A DNA stretch of 64,000 nucleotides. It comes from Microthrixaceae bacterium (lineage in GTDB: Bacteria; Actinomycetota; Acidimicrobiia; Acidimicrobiales; Microtrichaceae). The DNA lies in the NCBI GenBank assembly GCA_023958095.1, contig JAMLGJ010000006.1, positions 1 to 64,000 on the forward strand. Reading direction: 5' to 3'. Positions 26,514-35,381 of this stretch are shown here, piece by piece; within the stretch, counting starts at the first letter, position 1; every line of letters begins with the position of its first letter. The notes under the pieces were generated by a model. The model was given only the letters and a program-made list of their open reading frames with translations. It searched no databases and was not told the origin of the DNA. The position numbers and the translations under genes are program-made.

Positions 26514-29500
26514 TCACCCGGGTGATCGGCCGGGGGTGCGGGCCACCTGGACCAGCTCGGCGGCCCCGGCTGACAGCAGCCATCCGCGACCGGGCGCATC
26601 GGGTACGTCATCCCGGGGTTCCACGACCCCGTGGAGGAGTTCCACCAGTTCCTCGCGTCGGTGCCCGAGCACGACTCCGGTCCGCATGGCGCGCAGTCGC
26701 AGGAGCGGTTCCTCGTAGGCCCTGGCAAGGGTGAAGGGGTCACACGATGCGACCAGCCTCAACTCACTTCGCCGGGTCGCATCGACCATCGACCCCAGCG
26801 CGTCGAGCGTGTCGGGGTCGTCGAGGTGTTCCTCGAGGTCGTCGAGCAGCACGACCGCCGGTTGCCGAGGGCGCCGTTGCAGGTGATCGAGCCCGGCGCG
26901 CGCCACGGCGGCCGCGTTAGCACCTCCGAGCACGCGGTGCCCGAGCGCATCCGCTGCGGCACCGATGGTCGCGAGGGTGGTGCTCCGGCCGCTGGCCGGT
27001 GCGCCGACCACCAGGGCGTGGCGAGCCCCGAGGTCGAGTGCCACGGGCCGCAACGAGGTGCCACCCAGGCCCAACGGAAGGCTCCAGGGAGCTCCGGAGG
27101 CCCCCGCTACCTGGTCGGGGTGGACCTGCCGGGGCAGGCGAGGGGGTTCGGGGAGCCGTGTGCCGGGCCGGCCCGCACGGAACCGACCCGGGGGTCCCCC
27201 GGCGGTCCCGCCGCCCGCGGGTGGCAACGCCGGCGGATCCGCAAGGGCCAGCTGCACCCAGTGGCCCCCGAACCAGCCGCGCCCTGCAGGCAGCTCGCTG
27301 TCGGCCAGGCCCGCCGGTGCATCACACATGGCCGCTTCGTCAGGGTCCACCGTTCGCAGCAACACGCGCTGGGTCAGCTGTGCCAGCAGGGTCGGGGGCA
27401 CCTCGTTGCGCCGCCGTGCGGAGATCGCCACGAGGCAGTCCCCGGCGATGGAACCCGAGGCCAGATCCGCCACGGTGTCGAGGGCCCAACCACGGTTCAC
27501 GGGCTCCTGGGACTGCTCGAAGCCGCTCCAGCCGTCGACCACCAGGAGGGCCCGAGAGCTCCCGGTGACGTTGCACAGGATCCTCCGCACTCCCTCCGGG
27601 TCACCCGCGTTCGTGGCTTCGTCGACCACGCCGCGCCCGAGTGCCGAGGTGATCCCCCCTCCGGCGTCGATCACGTGGATGCTCCATCCGCCGCGCCCGT
27701 GGAGCTGTCGTGCGAGCAGCGCGAGCAGGTTCGTTGCTCCGCTGCGGCGCGCTCCGAGCACCAGCACACCTCCCGCATCCAGGGGGTGAATCCGCAACTC
27801 CTCGTGGCCCTGGCGGTCGGGACGGTCCACCACGCCAACGGGCACGGGCTCGTGCCGGGAACCCCCGGGAGCCGTCGCGGTGCGCGGAAGGTGCTCGGGC
27901 AGCACGGGAGGCACCGGCCGGAAGGGCTCCGGGGCCCCGGAGCCGTGGTGGGCGGAGCGAATCGCCTCGACCATGGCCTCCATCTCGCTGCGCCGAGCGG
28001 GCGCTTCGCCGAGCGGCGTGGGCAACTCGCGGGGCACTGCGGGGCCGTCGGCCCCGCTCGGCGATCCGGCGCATCCGGCACCTCCGGGCGGGGCGTTGGC
28101 GGAGCCCATCCGGCGGACCTGCACCCCCGAACCGCATGCCTCCGGCGCCCCGCTGTGGGCACAGCGCACCGCCAGGAGTTCGTCGTGTCCGAGGCGCAGG
28201 ATCGCCCGTCCCGGTTCGTTCCTGGGGATCTCCGATGCGTCGGGACAGCCGACCACGTCCTCGCTGTCGTGCGCATCCGGCAGACGCAGGGCGATCCGCA
28301 GGTTGGTGTTCGCCCGTATCGAGTCGCTCACGACCCCGGCGGGCCGCTGTGTTGCGAGCACCAGGTGGATGCCCAGGCTGCGGCCGCGCTGGGCCACGTC
28401 CAGCACACCGTCGAGGAACTCGGGTGCCTCCGCGACCAGGGTCGCGAACTCGTCGATCACCACCAGCAGGGCCGGGGGACGCAGCCCGTCCTCCAGCTCC
28501 TCGAGGTCCGCGGCACCCGCCCCGTGCAACAACAGCTCCCTGCGGGCCAGTTCCGCCCGCAGGGCGGTGACGGTGCGTCCGGTGCCGTCGCCGCGCAGGT
28601 CGGTCATCATCCCAACGCAGTGCGGAAGCTCGGTGAGCGGGCCGAACGCGGCACCTCCCTTGTAGTCCACCAGGTACATGGTGAGTCGGCCCGGGCAGTG
28701 GTTGGCGGCGAGGCCCAGCAGCAGGGTGCGCAGCAGTTCGGACTTGCCCGATCCGGTCGTGCCAGCGATCAGCACGTGTGGCCCGTCGCGTCGCAGGTCG
28801 ATCGTCATGTGTCCGCCACCGACGACCGTCCCGATGGTGGTCGCGAGCCCGGTGGGTGCCCGACCGGTTGCGCCCGGTGGTGTCGACCGGGCCCGCTGCG
28901 GGGCCCAGGCGGACGCGATCGTGGAGGGGTCGGCCCGGAACCCGATCGAGGCCAGCGTGAGCTCCCCGCCGAGGTCGTCGGGTGACCCCCGGCGCATGCC
29001 GGCCATGTGCCTCGCAGCGGCCTCCAGCCGAGCTGTGTCCACGGTCTCGGTGGTGAACTCGGTCGCCGCGGCGTTGTCGATCTGCAGCGTGGCGATCCCG
29101 TGGTTGTCCACGTGCACCACGGCGCGCACCGACCGCGACAGCCCACGTGTGTCGGGCGCGACCCAGATCGGAACCGGGGCACCGCCAGCTCCGCCGGCCG
29201 GGGCGGACGAGGTGGTCCCATCCGCTGTGGAGTCAGCGGGACTCCCCACGGAGCCTCCGGTGCCCGGCGCTCCAGCGGCGTCCAACACCCGCAGGGTGCG
29301 CGGCGAGGCGGTCCCGTTGTGGGGGAGCCAGCGGGCCCAGTCCCAGCGGTGGCCAACCTGCGGCAGTTCCAGGCGGAGCGAACCAGGTGGGACGAGCCCA
29401 CACAGCTGGCCGACGATCGACGCCGCGAGGTTGCCGACGACCTCCTCGTCCCCTATGAGAGCGAGCCCACCGGTTGCCCCGAGGTCGACCACCAGTGGTC

Positions 29501-30620
29501 GTTGAGAGCCGTCGTTGTGGGCCAGCAGTTCGTCGAGCTCCCGCCTCAGTTCGGGTCGGCCGCGCGTGCCTCCCCGGACGGTGTCGTCCGGTGGGGACAA
29601 CGCGTGGCCGATCCGCACCTCGAGTGGAGCCGGGTGGTCCTCGCCCCGTTCCCAGAGACGATGGCTGAGGGGTGCCACCCAGCCGAGCACCTCGGAGGTC
29701 TCGGGGTGCTGCACCTCGTCGCGGTGTACCTGTTCGCGCGCGAGTCGGTCCAGTTCGCAGCGGAGCTCCTCGACGCGCGCACGGAACTGCTCCACCGCGA
29801 ACACGTCGGCAGCGCGTGTCTCGATCCGGCTCTCGATCGCACTCGCCAGCACGTACACGAACGAGAAGCCCATGAAGGCCACGAGCAACGCACTCCGTGT
29901 GGTGAACCACGCCACGGCTGCCATGGCCAAGGGTGCCGAGGCCGTGAGCCAGGGGAACCGCGGCATCCGTGCGCGCTCGGGCGGATCCGGCACCTCGACG
30001 GCCACCGGTTCGTGCTCCAGCACCGTGCCGCGGGCGACGGGTACCTCGATGGTGGGCCCTCCGGTCGGAGGAGGCCTCAGGACCCCCTGCAGTCCGACGG
30101 TGGCGCTCCACGACCCGACGCGGAGCAGGTCGCCGTCGGCGAGCGTTGCATGGCCCCGCACGAACACCCCGTTGACGCTCACGGGCCCCCCGCCGTGGTC
30201 CAGCAGGTACGCCGTTGCCCCGACACGCACCTCGATCCCCTCGAGGAGTCGGTTGGAGCCGTAGTCGAGCCGCATCTCGGCGGCGGGATCGGCTGCCGGT
30301 GTCACAACCACCGGTGATGGAACCCGCTGCGCGGCAGCACCTCGGGGTTCCTCGGTGGAGGCAAGCCGTATCGTGGAACCGCTGCGGGGCACACACCCAC
30401 CAGCGGGCGCACGGGGGTCGAGAGGGCCCGACGCCCCGGCGAGTGTCAGGGATCCCGCAGGATCCCCCGGGCCGTCCCGGTGCGGTGGATGGCCGAGGTG
30501 CTCGGCGAGTGCGGTGGCGAGATGCCCCACAGGTGCACCCCCGTCGAAGTCCACCTGCAGGTCGGCCTTGGCCTCCCCACGACCGGTTGCGCTCAGATCG
30601 ACCCTCCAGAGTGCCCGCAC
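26514..30620 (-). CDS. EssC/EccC-type FtsK/SpoIIIE ATPase of a type VII secretion-like system
   Basis: 1368 residues from GTG 30620. A beta domain lies at 1-87, an FHA-like domain at about 115-180 and two membrane helices at about 224-260. Three ATPase modules follow. The first is canonical, with GTTGSGKSE (620-628) and LLVVIDE (718-724). The second has GARRSGATN (956-964), lacking the P-loop lysine. The third has GAPASGRST (1206-1214), with Arg for Lys. N-terminal FHA domains are typical of firmicute EssC, not mycobacterial EccC. The gene follows the WXG100 gene by 23 bp with a GAGGG ribosome site, so both form one operon. It probably energises export of WXG100-type substrates. Confidence 0.88.
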   Translation of the reverse strand: MRALWRVDLSATGRGEAKADLQVDFDGGAPVGHLATALAEHLGHPPHRDGPGDPAGSLTLAGASGPLDPRAPAGGCVPRSGSTIRLASTEEPRGAAAQRVPSPVVVTPAADPAAEMRLDYGSNRLLEGIEVRVGATAYLLDHGGGPVSVNGVFVRGHATLADGDLLRVGSWSATVGLQGVLRPPPTGGPTIEVPVARGTVLEHEPVAVEVPDPPERARMPRFPWLTASAPLAMAAVAWFTTRSALLVAFMGFSFVYVLASAIESRIETRAADVFAVEQFRARVEELRCELDRLAREQVHRDEVQHPETSEVLGWVAPLSHRLWERGEDHPAPLEVRIGHALSPPDDTVRGGTRGRPELRRELDELLAHNDGSQRPLVVDLGATGGLALIGDEEVVGNLAASIVGQLCGLVPPGSLRLELPQVGHRWDWARWLPHNGTASPRTLRVLDAAGAPGTGGSVGSPADSTADGTTSSAPAGGAGGAPVPIWVAPDTRGLSRSVRAVVHVDNHGIATLQIDNAAATEFTTETVDTARLEAAARHMAGMRRGSPDDLGGELTLASIGFRADPSTIASAWAPQRARSTPPGATGRAPTGLATTIGTVVGGGHMTIDLRRDGPHVLIAGTTGSGKSELLRTLLLGLAANHCPGRLTMYLVDYKGGAAFGPLTELPHCVGMMTDLRGDGTGRTVTALRAELARRELLLHGAGAADLEELEDGLRPPALLVVIDEFATLVAEAPEFLDGVLDVAQRGRSLGIHLVLATQRPAGVVSDSIRANTNLRIALRLPDAHDSEDVVGCPDASEIPRNEPGRAILRLGHDELLAVRCAHSGAPEACGSGVQVRRMGSANAPPGGAGCAGSPSGADGPAVPRELPTPLGEAPARRSEMEAMVEAIRSAHHGSGAPEPFRPVPPVLPEHLPRTATAPGGSRHEPVPVGVVDRPDRQGHEELRIHPLDAGGVLVLGARRSGATNLLALLARQLHGRGGWSIHVIDAGGGITSALGRGVVDEATNAGDPEGVRRILCNVTGSSRALLVVDGWSGFEQSQEPVNRGWALDTVADLASGSIAGDCLVAISARRRNEVPPTLLAQLTQRVLLRTVDPDEAAMCDAPAGLADSELPAGRGWFGGHWVQLALADPPALPPAGGGTAGGPPGRFRAGRPGTRLPEPPRLPRQVHPDQVAGASGAPWSLPLGLGGTSLRPVALDLGARHALVVGAPASGRSTTLATIGAAADALGHRVLGGANAAAVARAGLDHLQRRPRQPAVVLLDDLEEHLDDPDTLDALGSMVDATRRSELRLVASCDPFTLARAYEEPLLRLRAMRTGVVLGHRREELVELLHGVVEPRDDVPDAPGRGWLLSAGAAELVQVARTPGRSPG

Positions 30621-30643
30621 CGGCCGGCCCTCGGGTGCCGGGA

Positions 30644-30910
30644 TCAGTGTCCGGAGGCCTGGTTCTGCTCGGAGACCTGTCGTGTGATGTGTTCGGCGGC
30701 GTCCCGCAGCAACCGGGCCGCATCGTTGAGCGCCTTGCGGTGGCGCCCCTCCCAGTCACCCCGGAACTTGTCGGCGTCCTTGCCCTTCCACCACGCGCTG
30801 CGCAGCTTCGAGTCGATCTTCTTGGCCGAGGCGTCCATGGAGTCCGCCTCGGTCTTCATCGTCTTGGAGAGCTGGGTCATCTGTTCCGGATCGAGTCCGA
30901 GCTGTGCCAT
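30644..30910 (-). CDS. WXG100-family secreted protein (EsxA-like)
   Basis: 88 residues, a typical WXG100 length, predicted as a helical hairpin with the WKG turn in SAWWKGKDADKFRGDW. A GAAGGGAAG ribosome site lies upstream of the ATG. Such proteins dimerise and are exported by type VII ATPases. No separate Esx partner, EccB, EccD or mycosin gene is in the window, so it may act as a homodimer. Confidence 0.88.
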   Translation of the reverse strand: MAQLGLDPEQMTQLSKTMKTEADSMDASAKKIDSKLRSAWWKGKDADKFRGDWEGRHRKALNDAARLLRDAAEHITRQVSEQNQASGH

Positions 30911-30981
30911 CGGAGGCTTCCCTTCAGTTGCTCACCGCGTCCCCGGGTGGGGCCGCACCGCTGTGTTGGTCGACCCCGTGA

Positions 30982-31041
30982 GGGCCGCCCCTGTGCGGGC
31001 CACTCCTGTGCGGGCCACTCCTGTGTGGGCCACTCCTGTGT
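30982..31041. repeat. 15-bp tandem repeat, four copies
   Basis: Units start at 30982, 30997, 31012 and 31027 (gggccactcctgtg plus c or t). The first is diverged. They lie between the DUF5317 gene and the WXG100 gene, in the region upstream of the secretion operon. No gene is visible in 30911-31121. Confidence 0.85.
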
Positions 31042-31121
31042 GGCTGGTCGCGGGCACCGGATGTCGGCGCAGGATGAAGTGAACTGCGCCAACCAGGTCG
31101 TGTCAGCGGGCCGCGCGGCCC

Positions 31122-31796
31122 TCAGCGTCCGCGTCGTTCACCGAGGCGTGACGGGTGCAGGCCCGGACCGCGCCGCGGTGCGGGGCCCCGGCCGAGGGCC
31201 GACAGCGACTGGCTGTAGCCCCCCGTGCCCCGGGTGCTCCGGCGGGGGCCCCGGTGTGCCGAACGAACCTCGTAGCGGCGCAGCACGCTGGCGGTCACCA
31301 GCGCGAGGCCGGTGAGCCACACCAGGTCACCCAGCGACAGCACCTGTCCCCATGGCAGCGGTATGACGTCGCCGAGGAAGCCCAGCAGGGCTCCGTCGGC
31401 AACCTCGCGGCCCCCGTTCAGGGACAACGCCAACGCCTCGGACTCGTCGGTGGCCAACCCCGAGCTGACCAACGCCGAGGTCGATACGGGCATGCCCCAG
31501 TTCAACAACGTGACCAGGAGGTTCAACCCGAACCCGGCCGCCACGAGCACCATTCCACCCGTTGCGAGGTTGAGCACGGCGAAGGCGGTTACCAGCGCGA
31601 GGGCCACGAGGAGGACCAGCACCCCCGGTGTGCCTCCCGGACCGACCATGTCGTTTATGACCATGAGGCTGATCCCACCCAGCCCGATGGCCGGCAGAAC
31701 CGGCCTCCAGCGTCGCAGGTTGGCGAAGGAGCCACCCCAGCGGAGACCGAGCCACGTCCCGAGACCGATCGCGACGAGGGTGGGGATCAGGGCCAT
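31122..31796 (-). CDS. DUF5317 integral membrane protein
   Basis: 224 residues with about five hydrophobic segments. The family pattern is an NLLVTLLNWGMPVS-like segment followed by a GDVIPLP and LGDL region. Function is unknown. The last 45 residues are Arg/Gly-rich and may be a cytosolic tail. TAGTTT stands exactly 6 nt before the ATG at 31796, so the transcript is probably leaderless. Confidence 0.78.
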   Translation of the reverse strand: MALIPTLVAIGLGTWLGLRWGGSFANLRRWRPVLPAIGLGGISLMVINDMVGPGGTPGVLVLLVALALVTAFAVLNLATGGMVLVAAGFGLNLLVTLLNWGMPVSTSALVSSGLATDESEALALSLNGGREVADGALLGFLGDVIPLPWGQVLSLGDLVWLTGLALVTASVLRRYEVRSAHRGPRRSTRGTGGYSQSLSALGRGPAPRRGPGLHPSRLGERRGR

Positions 31797-31911
31797 TGCC
31801 GAAAACTATCCTGAGGCGACCGGTCCGCCCAGAGCCGGGCGCATCACAGGTGATGTGCTCCTCCGGTGGCCGGCTCCGGCGTCGGTACGATCCGGCGGGA
31901 AAGGCACTGCG

Positions 31912-32688
31912 ATGGCATCGGAACTGTTGGTGGAGATCGGCGACGGGGTGGCGGAGCTGACCATCAACCGGCCCGAGCGGCGCAACTCGCTCAGCTGGGA
32001 GGTGATCACCTCCATGCGCGAGGCGGTCGCCCGGGCACGTGACGACGACGCGGTTCGGGTCCTGGTGATCACCGGGGCAGGTGAGAAGGCCTTCTGCGCG
32101 GGGGCGGACCTCGGGGGTATGCAGGGCGACTCGCACGCGGAGCTGCACGACGGACGCGGGGAGCTGGCGGCGCTGTTCGAGGACCTGTGGGACCTCGGCA
32201 AGCCGACCGTGGCGAAGGTGCGCGGCTACTGCCTGGCGGGCGGCTTCGGACTCGCTCTCTCCTGTGACCTGGTGGTGGCCAGCGACGACTCGACCTTCGG
32301 CACCCCGGAGATAAACGTCGGGTTGTGGCCCTACATGATCACCGTTCCGCTGTGCCGGTCGATGCCCCCGAAGCGCGCACTCGAGCTGATGATGACCGGA
32401 CGGCGCATCGACGCCCGGGAGGCGGACCGCTTCGGTTTCCTCACCCGTGTGGTTCCACCCGCAGAGCTCGACGGGGCCACCGGTGATCTGGTGTCCTCAC
32501 TCGCCTCGGCGTCACCCTCCGCGATGCGCCTCGGCCGCGACGCCTTCTACGCCACCTGGGACATGGCGGCCCACGAAGCGCTCGCGGTGCTGCACCCGAT
32601 GCTCACCGTGGCGACCGGCCTCGAGGACGCCACCGAGGGGATCACCGCGTTCCTGGAGAAGCGCGAGCCCAACTGGACGGGCCGTTGA
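31912..32688 (+). CDS. Enoyl-CoA hydratase/isomerase family protein
   Basis: 258 residues of the crotonase fold: NRPERRNSLSWEV, FCAGADLGGM (oxyanion-hole loop) and GYCLAGGFGLALSCDLVVAS. TACGAT upstream and a GGGAAAGG site near the ATG support this start. It hydrates or isomerises an unidentified acyl-CoA. A second family member follows 70 bp downstream in the same direction, suggesting a small fatty-acid or aromatic-acid degradation unit. Confidence 0.88.
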   Translation: MASELLVEIGDGVAELTINRPERRNSLSWEVITSMREAVARARDDDAVRVLVITGAGEKAFCAGADLGGMQGDSHAELHDGRGELAALFEDLWDLGKPTVAKVRGYCLAGGFGLALSCDLVVASDDSTFGTPEINVGLWPYMITVPLCRSMPPKRALELMMTGRRIDAREADRFGFLTRVVPPAELDGATGDLVSSLASASPSAMRLGRDAFYATWDMAAHEALAVLHPMLTVATGLEDATEGITAFLEKREPNWTGR

Positions 32689-32758
32689 ACCCGGTGCGCG
32701 ACACCCGAACGAACCCAGCGATGCCCGACCGAACCGATCGAGTGCCAGGAGCGGACCG

Positions 32759-33577
32759 ATGAGTGCGATCAGCTACACAACCGAGGACCGGGTCGCAACG
32801 ATCCGGATCAACCGTCCGGAACGGCGCAACGCGCTCAACCACGGTGCACTGGACGAAATGCACGACGCCATACGCCGGGCATCCGAGGACGGCCTGCGCG
32901 CGCTCGTGCTCACGGGCTCCGACGGGCACTTCTGTGCGGGCGCCGATCTCACCGAGCTCGAGGACCTCGCCTTCACCGACTCGCTGCGGGCGATGCTCGA
33001 CGACCTGGCGGGACTGGAGTTCCCGACCATCGCAGCCATCGCGGGATCGTGCATGGGCCTGGGCATGCAGCTCGCCCTGGCCTGCGACCTGAGGCTCACC
33101 ACCCCCGAGGCGCGCTTCGCGGTGCCGGTGGCGAAGCTGGGTCTCATGGTCGACCACTGGACGATCCGGCGCCTCAGCCTCTGCGCCGGTCACTCGACCG
33201 CTCGTTGGATGCTGCTCACCGCTTCGCCGATCGGGGCCGAGGCCGCCGTGCGTTCCGGTCTGGTGCAACAACTCGTTCCCGTGGGGGACAGCGGCAAGAG
33301 CGGCAAGCACCCGGACGCGGGGGCGACGGTGCTGCACGAGGCGCTCGAGCTCGCCCGCTCGATCGCGGCACTCGCCCCGCTGTCGCTCGCCGGTTCGAAG
33401 CTGGGCCTCGACCTGATCGAGGGTGAACTGGACCACACCCGAGCGTTGGGTGGCGCTCCGGGGGAGGGTGCCGACCCCTACAGGGCGGCCTTCGAGGCGG
33501 CCTGGTCCTCCGAGGACCTCGTGGAGGGTCGGCGCGCCTTCACCGAGCGGCGTGCACCGGATTTCAGGGGCAGCTGA
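32759..33577 (+). CDS. Enoyl-CoA hydratase/isomerase family protein, second copy
   Basis: 272 residues from ATG 32759 with a CAGGAGCGG ribosome site. Crotonase motifs NRPERRNALNHGAL, FCAGADLTEL and GSCMGLGMQLALACDLRL are intact. An insertion of about 20 residues after VQQLVPVGDS distinguishes it from its neighbour, so it is not a recent duplicate. Acyl-CoA substrate unknown. Strong palindromes directly after the stop should end transcription. Confidence 0.88.
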   Translation: MSAISYTTEDRVATIRINRPERRNALNHGALDEMHDAIRRASEDGLRALVLTGSDGHFCAGADLTELEDLAFTDSLRAMLDDLAGLEFPTIAAIAGSCMGLGMQLALACDLRLTTPEARFAVPVAKLGLMVDHWTIRRLSLCAGHSTARWMLLTASPIGAEAAVRSGLVQQLVPVGDSGKSGKHPDAGATVLHEALELARSIAALAPLSLAGSKLGLDLIEGELDHTRALGGAPGEGADPYRAAFEAAWSSEDLVEGRRAFTERRAPDFRGS

Positions 33578-33634
33578 GCCCGTCCGGACGGGCACCTGCC
33601 GGCACCGATGCCCGTGGCCTATATGGCCGGCAGG
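33578..33634. terminator. Double terminator between convergent echA-like and sortase genes
   Basis: A 16-bp perfect palindrome, GCCCGTCCGGACGGGC (33578-33593), follows the hydratase stop. Next, CCTGCCGGC (33595-33603) pairs with GCCGGCAGG (33626-33634), with GGCCtatatGGCC nested between and the sortase stop codon inside. The second structure can work in both directions. Confidence 0.7.
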
Positions 33635-34587
33635 TAGCGGTCCATGTGCACGTAGCCGTTCCACACCAGCACCAGGATCACCGGTGCCGCCACCAGCCAC
33701 ACCGCCCACCACTGCTTGATGTTGCGCGCCAGCAGCCAGGCCCCGAGCGCCACGAGCGCCGCAACCCCTCCGTAGGCCAGCGAGATCGGCAGCTCCTCCG
33801 GAGTGGTGCCGAGACCCTCGTCGAAGTCCTGGGCCACCGACTCGCGGGCCTCGTCGGCAACCGCCGGGTCGGCCGGTGGGGGCGAGGGCTCCGCGGGCGG
33901 TTCCTGCAGCACCGCGTGCACGACGATGCGTTGCTTGGCGGAGTACTTCGGGTGGCACGCGGTGAGGGTGACCCGGTTGTCGCCGAAGTCGTCGAGCACC
34001 TCGACCTGACCGGGCGAGACCGTGTACCAGGCCTGGTTGGTCGACCCGGGTGCCGCGATCACCGAGTAGTCGAAGGTCCCCTGGCTGGTCGACAGGATGA
34101 TGTCGTCGCCCGGCACCAGCTCGTCGATGCGGTTGAACGGGGCGCCGTAGGTAGTGCGGTGCCCGGCGATCCCCACGTTGCCCGGCTGGCCCGGGAACGG
34201 GGTGCCGATGTAGTGGCCCGGTCCCTTCTTCAGGTCGGCCCTGGAGGTTCCCTCGACCACCACGCGGGTCAACTCGATGCGCGGGATCTCGATGATCCCG
34301 ACCGGCTCACCCGGCTCGGGCGTGGGTGGCGGAGCGTCGGTGCGCACACCTGCAGCAGCGTCGCCACCACCGCCGTCCTCGTCGCCCCCCGTCGCGGTGG
34401 GGGCGAGGTCCTCGAGCTCGGCATCCGCGTCGGCGCCGATGCTGCGGGCGTACTGGCCGAGCAGTTCGTCCTGCTCGCGGGACTCCTCGAATCCCGTGCC
34501 CCACAGCTGGTAGGCGACGAAGCCGAGGATCACCACACCTGCGATGATGAGCAGGCGCCCTGTGGCACCGAGGACCTTCGAGAGCAT
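33619..34587 (-). CDS. Class E sortase
   Basis: 322 residues. An N-terminal membrane helix (about 10-30) and a Gly/Asp-rich linker lead into a sortase fold with His143 in AGHRTTYG, Cys211 in LTACHPKYS and Arg220. Two more hydrophobic segments end the protein, as in class E enzymes. It should attach sorting-signal proteins to the cell surface; no substrate with an obvious LAXTG tail is visible in the window. TACCGT lies exactly 6 nt before the ATG, within a 15-bp sequence repeated in front of ccmA. Confidence 0.9.
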   Translation of the reverse strand: MLSKVLGATGRLLIIAGVVILGFVAYQLWGTGFEESREQDELLGQYARSIGADADAELEDLAPTATGGDEDGGGGDAAAGVRTDAPPPTPEPGEPVGIIEIPRIELTRVVVEGTSRADLKKGPGHYIGTPFPGQPGNVGIAGHRTTYGAPFNRIDELVPGDDIILSTSQGTFDYSVIAAPGSTNQAWYTVSPGQVEVLDDFGDNRVTLTACHPKYSAKQRIVVHAVLQEPPAEPSPPPADPAVADEARESVAQDFDEGLGTTPEELPISLAYGGVAALVALGAWLLARNIKQWWAVWLVAAPVILVLVWNGYVHMDRYLPAI

Positions 34588-34592
34588 CCCCA

Positions 34593-34682
34593 AACGGTAC
34601 CGGCAGGACCACCCGGAGCCTCGCGGGCGACTCCGCCGGCCGCCCGAGCTTTGGGGGCCGGAGCCGACCTGCCGGTACCGTT
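34593..34682. promoter_or_regulatory. Divergent promoter region with identical 15-bp inverted repeats
   Basis: AACGGTACCGGCAGG (34593-34607) is the exact reverse complement of 34668-34682. Each copy carries TACCGT, which sits as a -10 element for the sortase (6 nt before its ATG) and, on the plus strand, about 22 nt before the ccmA ATG. The two divergent units therefore appear to have matched promoters, or a shared operator at both. Confidence 0.65.
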
Positions 34683-34703
34683 GACGGACCCCGTCCCCCG
34701 AAG

Positions 34704-35381
34704 ATGACCCACCACGACCCTCCCGAAGCCACGCAGCCCCCGACGGTTGCGATGCGCGACGTGGTGGTGCTGCTCGGACGGTTCCCGGCTCTCGCGGGAT
34801 TCGACCTCGAGGTGGCACGGGGGGAGGTCGTGCTGTTGTCCGGACCCAACGGGGCGGGGAAGACCACCGTGTTGAGGACGTGTGCGGGACTGGCCGCGCC
34901 GGTGTCGGGAGAGGCCTCGGTGCTGGGTCTCGACCTGCACACCCAGAGATCGGCCGTCAGGCGCCGTGTGGGGATGGTCGGACACGCCTCGGGGCTCTAC
35001 GAGGAGCTCTCGGTGCTCGAGAACATGGACTTCTTCGCCGGTGCCTGCGGGGCGAGCGGTACCGAGGCGCGAGCCGCCCTGGAGCGCCTCGGGGTGGCCA
35101 CACGGCTGGGGGACGTGCCAGTCGGTGCGCTCTCGTCGGGCCAGAAGCGCCGGGTCTCCTTCGCCGCGATGCTGGTGCGCAGACCCGAGCTGTGGTTGTT
35201 GGACGAACCCCATTCGGGACTGGACCAGGCGGGTCGCGACCTCGTGGACGGGTTGCTCTCCGAGGCGGCCGGGGCGGGGGCGACGGTGTTGTTCGCATCA
35301 CACGAGCTGGACCGGGCCGAGGGAGTGTCGCACCGTTCGGTGGTGGTGACCGCGGGAATGGCGGGTGAGAGCGGTGGATGA
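34704..35381 (+). CDS. ccmA: Heme exporter ATP-binding protein CcmA
   Basis: 225 residues of an ABC ATPase: GPNGAGKTT P-loop, LSSGQKRRV signature and LWLLDEPHSGLD Walker B. Its position directly before ccmB and inside a complete ccm cluster identifies it as CcmA, which drives release of holo-CcmE from the CcmC-CcmE complex. The gene overlaps ccmB by 17 bp. Its promoter is probably the TACCGT-containing repeat at 34668-34682. Confidence 0.92.
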   Translation: MTHHDPPEATQPPTVAMRDVVVLLGRFPALAGFDLEVARGEVVLLSGPNGAGKTTVLRTCAGLAAPVSGEASVLGLDLHTQRSAVRRRVGMVGHASGLYEELSVLENMDFFAGACGASGTEARAALERLGVATRLGDVPVGALSSGQKRRVSFAAMLVRRPELWLLDEPHSGLDQAGRDLVDGLLSEAAGAGATVLFASHELDRAEGVSHRSVVVTAGMAGESGG

